Shown one piece after another: positions 6,389 through 12,098 of a DNA stretch of 12,098 bases; positions within the stretch are counted from its first letter, which is position 1, and each line of letters begins with the position of its first letter. The DNA comes from Pseudomonadota bacterium (GTDB lineage: Bacteria; Pseudomonadota; Gammaproteobacteria; Burkholderiales; Burkholderiaceae_E), in contig JAEWEW010000059.1 in assembly GCA_023389175.1 (NCBI GenBank), positions 1-12,098 on the forward strand, read 5' to 3'. Made by a program: the position numbers and the translations under genes. The notes under the pieces were generated by a model. That model was not told the origin of the DNA. It did not search any database and worked only from the letters and a program-made list of their open reading frames with translations.

Positions 6389-8110
6389 ATGAGTGGCGCA
6401 CAGTTCGGCAGCTTCCTCCTCGGCCTCATCGTGGTGGCGATCGTCGTCGCCATCGTGGTGTGGCTGCTCCACTGGCTGTACCTGCGGTCCTCGAAGGAGC
6501 GCAGCTTCGTGCGGACCGGCCTCGGCGGCACCCGGGTCGTGCTGGGCGGCGGCGCCTTCGTGCTGCCGATCGTCCACGACGTGATCCCGGTGAACATGAA
6601 CACGCTGCGCCTGGAGGTGTCCCGCGGCCGGGACAAGGCGCTGATCACGCGGGACCGGATGCGGGTGGACGTGGTCGCGGAGTTCTACGCGCGCGTGCAG
6701 GCCACCGAGGAGGCGATCGCCAATGCCGCCCAGACTCTCGGCACCCGCACGATGCAGCCCGAGCAGCTGAAGGAGCTGGTCGAGGGCAAGTTCGTCGACG
6801 CGCTCCGGACCGTGGCGGCGGAGATGACGATGGAAGAGCTGCACGAGAAGCGTGGCGAGTACGTCAAGCGGGTGCGCGCCGTCGTGGCCGGGGACCTCAT
6901 GCTGAACGGACTCGAGCTCGAGACCGTTTCGCTGACCCAGCTCGACCAGACCGGGCTCGAGTACTTCAATCCGTCCAATGCCTTCGACGCGGAGGGCCTC
7001 ACGCGGCTGACGGAGCAGATCGAGCGGCGCAAGAAGATCCGCAACGACATCGAGCAGGACACGATGATCCAGATCCGCAACAAGAACCTGGACACCGAGA
7101 AGCAGTCGCTGGACATCGAGCGGGACCTGGAGAACGCGCGCCTCGCGCAGGAGCGCGACGTCGAGGTCCAGCGCGCGCAGCAGCGCGCGGAGCTGGTCCG
7201 GGAGCGAGCCGAGCGGGAGATGTCGGGCGAGCGCGCGCAGATCGCCGCCCGCGAGGCGGTCGAGATGGCCCGGATCGCCTCGGAGCGGGCGCTGGAGGAG
7301 GAGCGCATCGCGCGCGAGCGGGAGATCCAGGCGCTCGAGATCGAGCGACGCAAGCATCTCGAGATCGCCGAGCAGCAGCGCGCGATCGCGGTCGCGCAGC
7401 AGAGCCGGGCGCAGTCCGAGGCGCAGGCCGAGGCGGACCGCGCGCGGGCGAGCGCCGTGTCCGAGGAGGAGCGCGTCTTCACCGTGCGCGAGACCGAGGT
7501 CGCGGAGCGGCGCAAGGCGATCGAGCTGATCGCCGCGCAGCAGGAAGCGGAACGCGAGGGCATCCGGCTGCGGATCGCGGCGGCGGCGGAGAAGGCGGTC
7601 GCGCTCGACCGTGGCGCCGCGGTTCGCGCCGAGGCCGAGGCGGAGTCCGATGCCGACCGGATCCGCGCGATGGCCCAGAAGGTCCGGGCGGAGGTCGAGG
7701 CCGAAGGCCTGCGGCTGATGAACGAGGCGCAGAACACGCTGTCGACCGAGTCGCGGCTCTCCCAGCTGCGCATCCGCCTGGTCGAGAAGCTCGATGCGAT
7801 CATCCGCGAGCAGGTCCGGCCGCTCGAGCGCATCGAGAGCATCAAGATCATGCATGTGGATGGCCTGACCGGCGGTGGCGGGGGGCATGGCGCCAATGGT
7901 TACGACCCGGGCGGCGGTGCCGGCGGCTTCGCCGAGAACGTGGTGAATTCGGCGCTGCGCTATCGCGCGCAGGCCCCGCTGGTGGATCAGCTCCTGAAGG
8001 AGATCGGCGTGCAAGGCGGGGACGTGGGAACCGTGGCGCAGGGATTGCTGGCCGGCGCCGCGGTCGGGGAGGCGCGCGCCGCACCCGGCTCCGAGCCGGC
8101 CGCATCCTGA
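6389..8110 (+). CDS. Flotillin-like SPFH-domain membrane protein (YqiK/FloT type)
   Basis: Membrane-anchored scaffold of 573 residues. Flotillins assemble into large oligomers that organise membrane microdomains. One transmembrane helix covers about residues 8-30 (a run of Ile/Val/Leu). An SPFH (band 7) domain follows at about 33-210, containing KALITRDRMRVDVVAEFYARV. A very long Glu/Arg/Ala-rich coiled coil runs from about 210 to 480. A Gly-rich hinge at about 485-507 precedes the C-terminal tail with NVVNSALRYRAQAPLVDQLLKEIG. This layout matches YqiK/flotillin rather than HflK/C or stomatin. No NfeD/YqiJ-type partner, which often neighbours such genes, occurs in the window. The gene starts 22 bases after the TIM-barrel gene and is followed by SRPBCC genes. 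It may provide a membrane platform for the transporter or the downstream enzymes; this is inference. Confidence 0.93.
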   Translation: MSGAQFGSFLLGLIVVAIVVAIVVWLLHWLYLRSSKERSFVRTGLGGTRVVLGGGAFVLPIVHDVIPVNMNTLRLEVSRGRDKALITRDRMRVDVVAEFYARVQATEEAIANAAQTLGTRTMQPEQLKELVEGKFVDALRTVAAEMTMEELHEKRGEYVKRVRAVVAGDLMLNGLELETVSLTQLDQTGLEYFNPSNAFDAEGLTRLTEQIERRKKIRNDIEQDTMIQIRNKNLDTEKQSLDIERDLENARLAQERDVEVQRAQQRAELVRERAEREMSGERAQIAAREAVEMARIASERALEEERIAREREIQALEIERRKHLEIAEQQRAIAVAQQSRAQSEAQAEADRARASAVSEEERVFTVRETEVAERRKAIELIAAQQEAEREGIRLRIAAAAEKAVALDRGAAVRAEAEAESDADRIRAMAQKVRAEVEAEGLRLMNEAQNTLSTESRLSQLRIRLVEKLDAIIREQVRPLERIESIKIMHVDGLTGGGGGHGANGYDPGGGAGGFAENVVNSALRYRAQAPLVDQLLKEIGVQGGDVGTVAQGLLAGAAVGEARAAPGSEPAAS

Positions 8111-8143
8111 GACGGGCCCACGGCCTCAAGGCGGGACGATATC

Positions 8144-8578
8144 GTGATCAAGGTCTACACCTCGTCTGTGATCGACGCCCCGGCAGACGTGGTCTGGGGG
8201 ATCGTCAGGGACTTCAACGCGCTGCCGAGGTGGACGCCCTTCGTGGCGGAATCCCGGATCGAGCAGAACCTGCCGTCGGACCGCATCGGCTGCATCCGCA
8301 ATTTCCGCCTGCGCGACGGCGGCGTGATCCGGGAGCAGCTGCTGGCGCTCTCGGACTACGACTTCCAGTGCGTCTACTCCATCCTCGAATCGCCCATGGG
8401 CGTGACGGACTACGTCGCGACCCTCGAGCTCACGCCGGTGACCGACGGCAACCGCACCTTCGCGGAATGGACCGCGGAGTTCGAGGCGCCGGCCGGCCGG
8501 GAGCAGGCGCTTGCCGAGCAGATCGGACAGGGGGTGTTCCAGGCGGCGTTCAACCACCTGAAGCGCCAGATCAGGTGA
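8144..8578 (+). CDS. SRPBCC (START/Bet v1-like) family protein, copy 1
   Basis: Small soluble protein of 144 residues with a predicted hydrophobic-ligand pocket, like polyketide cyclase/dehydratase-type SRPBCC proteins. Typical features are the N-terminal beta strand and helix SSVIDAPADVVWGIVRDF, then W29 in LPRWTPFV, GCIRNFRL, REQLLALSD and the C-terminal helix QGVFQAAFNHLKRQI. The start is GTG 8144, with GGGA at 8133-8136 seven bases upstream; no ATG is available. It is a clear paralogue of the N-terminal domain of the next gene: about 68 of 144 positions (around 47%) are identical in my ungapped hand alignment, sharing RNFRL, REQLLALSD and PVTD. The family does not fix a ligand. Binding or cyclising/hydrating a hydrophobic intermediate is possible, as is simple lipid or ligand carriage. 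Confidence 0.9.
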   Translation: MIKVYTSSVIDAPADVVWGIVRDFNALPRWTPFVAESRIEQNLPSDRIGCIRNFRLRDGGVIREQLLALSDYDFQCVYSILESPMGVTDYVATLELTPVTDGNRTFAEWTAEFEAPAGREQALAEQIGQGVFQAAFNHLKRQIR

Positions 8579-8597
8579 GCATGCCGCGCCTGCCGCG

Positions 8598-10064
8598 ATG
8601 ATCCGGGTCACGCGCTCCGGCGTCATCGACCTGCCGATCGAGGTGGTCTGGGCGGTCCTGCGGGACTTCAACAGCCATCGCGACTGGCATCCGATCATCG
8701 AGTCCTCGGAGATCGAGAACGGCGAGCCGGCCGACCAGGTCGGGTGCGTGCGCAACTTCCGGCTGAAGGACGGCAACCACCTGCGCGAGCAGCTGCTCGC
8801 GCTGTCCGACCGGGATCATGTCTCCACCTACTGCATCCTGGATGCGACCCTGCCGATGCGTCGCTACGTGGCGTCGGTGCGCCTCGCGCCGGTCACCGAC
8901 GACGGTCGCACCTTCTGGCATTGGGAGTCGACCTTCGACGTGCCGCGCGGCCGCGAGCGCGAGTTCGATGCCATGGTGGGCGACGGCGTGTACGTCGCCG
9001 GCTTCGAAGGCCTGCGGGCCTGGCTGCGTCGCGGTGGGGCCGGCGCGCGGCCGCCGGTTGCCGCCTTCGTCGGCGCCGGCGCATCGTTGACCGGCCAGGG
9101 AGTCGTGCTCGGCCGGCACGGCGGGCCGGAGGCGTTGCGGCCGCAGGCGGTGGAGGCGCCGGCGCCCGGACCGGGCGAGGTGCGGCTGCGCCAGACCGCG
9201 GTCGGCCTCAACTACATCGACGTCTACGTGCGCAAGGGTCTCTATCCGCTGGTGAATCCTCCGGCCGTCATCGGCATGGAGGCGGCCGGCGTCGTCGTCG
9301 ACGTCGGGCCGGGCGTCGCGCACCTCCTGCCGGGCGACCGGGTCGCGTATGCCTGCCTGCCGCCGGGCGCGTACTGCAGCGTGCGCACCATGCCGGCAGC
9401 CCAGGTGGTGGTCCTGCCTGACGATGTCGACGAGGTGACCGCGGCTGCGGTCATGCTGAAGGGAATGTCCGCAGAGTATCTGCTGCATCGGACATGCCGC
9501 ATCCGGCCCGGTGCTACAGTGCTGGTCCACGGTGCAGCAGGCGGCCTTGGCCTGATGCTGTGCAGCTGGGCGCAACGGCTGGGGGCGAAGGTGATCGGAA
9601 CGGTATCCACGGATGACAAGGCGCGGCTCGCCCGCGAGCACGGCTGCGCACTGCCCATCGTCACGCGCGGCGGCGGGTTCGCCGCGCAGGTGCTGGCGGC
9701 AACCGGTGGCCGCGGCGTGGACATCATCTACGACGGGCTCGGACGAGACGGCTTCGACGACAACCTGCAGAGCGTCGCCACCTGCGGCCAGTGGGTAAGC
9801 TATGGCCAGGCGAGCGGTCCGATGGATGCGGTGCCGCTGGCCGCGCTTTCCTCCAAGTCCATCACCTTCAGCCGGCCGGTGCTGTTCCACTACACCGCCG
9901 AGCGGCCGGCGCTCGAGGCGATCGCCGGCAACGTCTTCGCGGCATTGCGGGACGGCATCGTCCAGGCCGAGATCCGGCAACGCTATCCGCTCGCGGCTGC
10001 AGCCGAGGCCCACGCAGACCTGGAATCGCGCAGGACGGTGGGCCAGGTCGTGCTGCTGCCGTGA
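8598..10064 (+). CDS. Fusion: SRPBCC domain (copy 2) + quinone oxidoreductase-like MDR enzyme
   Basis: A 488-residue two-domain protein. Residues 1-145 are an SRPBCC domain closely related to the preceding gene product (MIRVTRSGVIDLPIEVVW, RNFRLKDG, REQLLALSD). A short Gly/Ala/Pro linker at about 146-168 follows. Residues 169-488 form a complete zinc-independent MDR oxidoreductase of the quinone oxidoreductase type: GGPEALRP, PGPGEVRLRQTAVGLNYIDVYVRKGLYP, then the NADPH-binding Rossmann motif VLVHGAAGGLG (about 308-318) with KVIGTVST, and C-terminal TVGQVVLLP. Such enzymes reduce quinones or alpha,beta-unsaturated carbonyls with NADPH. No zinc-ligand cysteine/histidine pattern is seen. The start is ATG 8598, with no good Shine-Dalgarno sequence. 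GTG 9105 could begin a free-standing oxidoreductase, but it has only a weak upstream purine run. The fusion suggests that the SRPBCC domain presents or binds the substrate of the reductase; this is inference. Confidence 0.92.
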   Translation: MIRVTRSGVIDLPIEVVWAVLRDFNSHRDWHPIIESSEIENGEPADQVGCVRNFRLKDGNHLREQLLALSDRDHVSTYCILDATLPMRRYVASVRLAPVTDDGRTFWHWESTFDVPRGREREFDAMVGDGVYVAGFEGLRAWLRRGGAGARPPVAAFVGAGASLTGQGVVLGRHGGPEALRPQAVEAPAPGPGEVRLRQTAVGLNYIDVYVRKGLYPLVNPPAVIGMEAAGVVVDVGPGVAHLLPGDRVAYACLPPGAYCSVRTMPAAQVVVLPDDVDEVTAAAVMLKGMSAEYLLHRTCRIRPGATVLVHGAAGGLGLMLCSWAQRLGAKVIGTVSTDDKARLAREHGCALPIVTRGGGFAAQVLAATGGRGVDIIYDGLGRDGFDDNLQSVATCGQWVSYGQASGPMDAVPLAALSSKSITFSRPVLFHYTAERPALEAIAGNVFAALRDGIVQAEIRQRYPLAAAAEAHADLESRRTVGQVVLLP

Positions 10065-10102
10065 CGACGGCGGCGGGGGGCCCCGGCTCAGGCGACGGGC
10101 AG

Positions 10103-10849
10103 GTGACTGGCAGGTATCCGGCGCTGCCGCCCGCCGACGCCATCGACGCCATCTCCCTGGACCTCGACGATACCCTGTGGCCCATCATGCCGGCGCTGGC
10201 CGCCGCCGAGCAGGCGATGCACGCCTGGCTGCAGGAGCGGGCGCCGGCCACCGCGGCGCTCTGCTCGATCGAACGCATCCGCGAGATCCGGGTGCTGGTG
10301 GCGATGGCGCATGCCGACCGGGCGCACGACATGGGGTGGCTGCGCCTGGAATCGCTGCGCAGGGCGCTGCACGAGAGCGGGGACGACCCGTCGCTCGCGG
10401 TGGGCGCCTTCAACGAGTTCATGGACGGGCGCCAGCGGGTGACGCCGTACCCGGATGTCGAGCCGTTGCTGCGGCGCTGGAAGTCCCGCTACAAGCTGCT
10501 GCTGGTCACCAACGGCAATGCGGACATCGACCGGATCGGCCTCGGCCACTTCTTCGATGCCCGGGCGGTTGCACACCAGGTCGGCGTCGGCAAGCCGGAC
10601 CGGCGCATCTTCGACCACGCCTGCGAGCAGGCCGGCGTCGCGCCGTCGCGGGTGCTGCACGTGGGGGACGACATCGAGCTCGACGTGCGCGGAGCGCGCG
10701 CGGCCGGCATGCATGCCGCCTGGCTGCGCCGGCCGGATCTGCCGGCGCCGGCAGGCGCGGTATCAGCGGGAGAGGCAGCCGCCTGCGGCGAGCCGGAATT
10801 CGGCGACCTGGCCGCGCTCGAGCGGGCGCTGAACGGCGGCACGGTCTGA
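10103..10849 (+). CDS. HAD-superfamily hydrolase (subfamily I phosphatase-like)
   Basis: Cytoplasmic HAD hydrolase of 248 residues from this start. All four motifs are present: motif I DLDDT (20-24) with nucleophile Asp20 and general acid Asp22; motif II TNGN with Thr136; motif III Lys164 in GVGKPD; and motif IV GDDIELD with Asp189/Asp190. The helical insertion between motifs I and II (about 30-115) is a C1-type cap, as in small-molecule phosphatases and haloacid dehalogenases. The substrate is unknown; a dehalogenase is less likely than a phosphatase given DLDDT. The start is uncertain. GTG 10061 overlaps the preceding stop (GTGA) and would add 14 low-complexity residues, while GTG 10103 gives a more usual short N-terminus. 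The sequence resembles a common betaproteobacterial housekeeping HAD, so it may simply be co-transcribed rather than part of the transport system. Confidence 0.9.
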   Translation: MTGRYPALPPADAIDAISLDLDDTLWPIMPALAAAEQAMHAWLQERAPATAALCSIERIREIRVLVAMAHADRAHDMGWLRLESLRRALHESGDDPSLAVGAFNEFMDGRQRVTPYPDVEPLLRRWKSRYKLLLVTNGNADIDRIGLGHFFDARAVAHQVGVGKPDRRIFDHACEQAGVAPSRVLHVGDDIELDVRGARAAGMHAAWLRRPDLPAPAGAVSAGEAAACGEPEFGDLAALERALNGGTV

Positions 10850-10854
10850 TCCGC

Positions 10855-10869
10855 CGGCACCGGGTGCCG
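10855..10869. terminator. Short GC hairpin between convergent genes
   Basis: CGGCAC (10855-10860) pairs with GTGCCG (10864-10869) around a CGG loop, six bases after the HAD gene stop. No T-tract follows on either strand, so it is at best a weak intrinsic terminator. Confidence 0.3.
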
Positions 10870-10877
10870 ACTACCGC

Positions 10878-10905
10878 CGCGCCGACCTGAGCCCGGTCGG
10901 CCGCG
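10878..10905. terminator. Bulged GC stem-loop, possible bidirectional terminator
   Basis: GCCGACC (10881-10887) pairs perfectly with GGTCGGC (10895-10901) around a 7-base loop. CGC (10878-10880) can extend the stem to GCG (10903-10905) past one bulged C. It lies three bases beyond the stop of the diguanylate cyclase gene and in the only intergenic space between convergent genes. There is no T-tract, so the terminator role is inferred from position and stability only. Confidence 0.4.
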
Positions 10906-10908
10906 CCG

Positions 10909-12098
10909 TCAGACCAGCGGAAAGCCGAGCTCGTCCTGGCGTCCGGTGCGCTGCAGCGGCGCCATGCCGGAGATCACCCGCAGGGCGTCCGGATCGACCC
11001 GCGAGCGGTCGCGGCCTTCGTGCTTCGCGATGTAGAGCATCTGGTCGGCCGCGTCGAGCGCCTGCTCCATCGCCGTCTGCCCGGCATTGGCCACGGTGAT
11101 GCCGGCGGAGATGGTGATCTCGAGTCCGGTGCGCTCGCGCGCGAGCTCGGTGAAGCGCTGGCGCACGCGCTCGGTCACCACCTGGGCCTGGCGGATGGTG
11201 ACGCCGGGCAGCAGCATGCAGAACTCCTCGCCGCCGAACCGGCCCACCGTGTCATAGCGCCGGGCGGTCGCGCGCATCGCCTCGACCACCAGCTGCAGCA
11301 CCGTATCACCGGTCGCATGCCCATGGGCCTGGTTGACCTTCTTGAAGAAGTCGATGTCCAGCAGGATCACGCCGACATGCCAGCCTTCGTCGCCGCGGCG
11401 CGCGCGCGCCTGCAGCAGGCCCCAGGATTCGGCGAGGCCGCGACGGTTGCGGGCCTGGGTGAGCGGATCGAGCAGTGCCGAGCGGGCGAGCTGAGCGGCG
11501 AGCTGGCCGTAGGTGACCGCGAGCAGCGCGAGCGGCAACAGCACCTGCAGCGCCGCGGCGATGAGCGCGGTCCAGCCGAGGAACTCCGCCGCCTGCGGCG
11601 CCCCCAGCTGCCAGGTGGCGAAGCCGTCCGCAAGCAGGGCGAGGCCGGTCACCGCGTAGGTCGCGGCGACGATGCGGCCGAGCTGGACGAACTCCCGCCG
11701 GGCAGGGCGCCAGATGCCGCCCGCCGCGGTGAGCAGCGCGGCCGCGCCGATGAGGTCGGCGCAGACCACCCGCAGCATCGGGTTCGGGTCGAGGCCGGCG
11801 AAGTGGATGGTCGACACCAGGTGGACGACGTTGAAGATGACCAGCGCGCGGACCAGGCGCGGGCCGTAGCGGCTGTACTGGGCGAATGCCGCCGCCTGCA
11901 GGATGATCGAAGCGCCGAGAAGCAGGTCACCGGATGCGCCCAGCGGCCCGGGGCTGGCGGCCGGCTCGAGCGAGCGCAGCGTGAAGCCCAGTGCGGCGAC
12001 GAGGCAGCTCTGTCCCCAGAGGCGGACGGCGTGCGGCGACGGCGCGTGCGCGGCGACGTGGAAGAGGCTCGCGGCGAGCATCCCCAGCAGCACCGCCG
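10909..12098 (-). CDS. Membrane-anchored GGDEF diguanylate cyclase (N-terminus at window edge)
   Basis: Makes the second messenger cyclic di-GMP from two GTP. The visible chain has an N-terminal membrane region of about six to seven hydrophobic segments (to about residue 196, counting from GTG 12093). It is followed by a GGDEF domain starting at LLDPLTQARNRRGL (207-220). Seen are the metal/GTP residues LDIDFFKKVN (245-254), active-site GGEEF (287-291), and an intact inhibitory-site RxxD (RRYD, 278-281) exactly five residues before GGEEF. The domain closes with DAADQMLYIAKHEGRDR. It therefore looks catalytically active and feedback-inhibited by product. GTG 12093 is the first possible start in the window, but the frame stays open to the edge, so the true start may be outside. 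It runs convergent to the operon and is probably unrelated to it. Confidence 0.92.
   Translation of the reverse strand, partial: AVLLGMLAASLFHVAAHAPSPHAVRLWGQSCLVAALGFTLRSLEPAASPGPLGASGDLLLGASIILQAAAFAQYSRYGPRLVRALVIFNVVHLVSTIHFAGLDPNPMLRVVCADLIGAAALLTAAGGIWRPARREFVQLGRIVAATYAVTGLALLADGFATWQLGAPQAAEFLGWTALIAAALQVLLPLALLAVTYGQLAAQLARSALLDPLTQARNRRGLAESWGLLQARARRGDEGWHVGVILLDIDFFKKVNQAHGHATGDTVLQLVVEAMRATARRYDTVGRFGGEEFCMLLPGVTIRQAQVVTERVRQRFTELARERTGLEITISAGITVANAGQTAMEQALDAADQMLYIAKHEGRDRSRVDPDALRVISGMAPLQRTGRQDELGFPLV

Noticed and set aside
4432..6648. Antisense open frame of 738 codons on the - strand
   Set aside because: It runs opposite the UPF0261 domain and the TIM-barrel gene, both with clear family motifs. 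The antisense translation is rich in Arg/His/Asp/Val without recognisable domains, which is a known artefact of GC-rich codon use.
7020..7740. Repetitive-looking GAG/CGC-rich DNA
   Set aside because: It is explained by the Glu/Arg/Ala heptad coiled coil of the flotillin-like protein; no exact tandem repeat unit is seen.
6356..8014. Antisense open frame of 552 codons on the - strand
   Set aside because: It mirrors the flotillin coiled coil. Its Leu/Arg/Asp repetitiveness is the complement of Glu/Arg/Ala codons rather than a gene.
8136..8145. Perfect 10-base palindrome ACGATATCGT next to the start of the first SRPBCC gene
   Set aside because: It could be an operator half-site pair, but it overlaps the start codon, has no second copy in the window that I can see, and is short enough to be chance.
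8571..10013. Antisense open frame of 480 codons opposite the SRPBCC-oxidoreductase gene
   Set aside because: Fully covered by a well-supported + strand gene; the composition is typical of a shadow frame.

Overview
The window is GC-rich DNA (roughly two thirds G+C or more by eye) from what is probably a betaproteobacterium, most likely Burkholderiales. This is inferred from the high G+C, the Liv-type ABC transporter style, and the HAD and diguanylate cyclase sequences. It is not proven. No rRNA, tRNA, CRISPR array or insertion sequence is visible.

Positions 1 to about 10849 carry nine genes on the + strand with gaps of 38 bases or less, several of them with touching or overlapping stops and starts. 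I see no internal terminator or room for a strong promoter, so this looks like one operon that begins upstream of the window. The order is: LivM-type permease; periplasmic substrate-binding protein; LivG-type ATPase; a fused protein consisting of a LivF-type ATPase, a linker of about 120 residues and a complete UPF0261 (Tm-1-like) domain; a TIM-barrel protein of the phosphoenolpyruvate hydrolase/Tm-1 C-terminal family; a flotillin-like SPFH membrane protein; a small SRPBCC (START/Bet v1 fold) protein; a second SRPBCC domain fused to a quinone oxidoreductase (MDR family); and a HAD hydrolase. A LivH permease is expected just upstream, outside the window.

The centre of interest is the link between a hydrophobic/amphipathic amino-acid-type importer and the two halves of the plant Tm-1 protein architecture (UPF0261 plus TIM barrel). 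One half is covalently attached to the transporter's ATPase and the other is encoded 3 bases downstream. Added to this are a flotillin, two paralogous hydrophobic-pocket proteins and an oxidoreductase. My inference is an uptake-and-processing system for an unknown small organic substrate. Nothing in the sequence identifies that substrate.

From 10909 to the right edge lies a convergent, unrelated gene on the - strand. It encodes a membrane-anchored GGDEF diguanylate cyclase and is open to the window edge. Between the convergent ends (10850-10908) there are two small GC-rich hairpins but no T-tract. There is no gene-free stretch of more than 300 bases.
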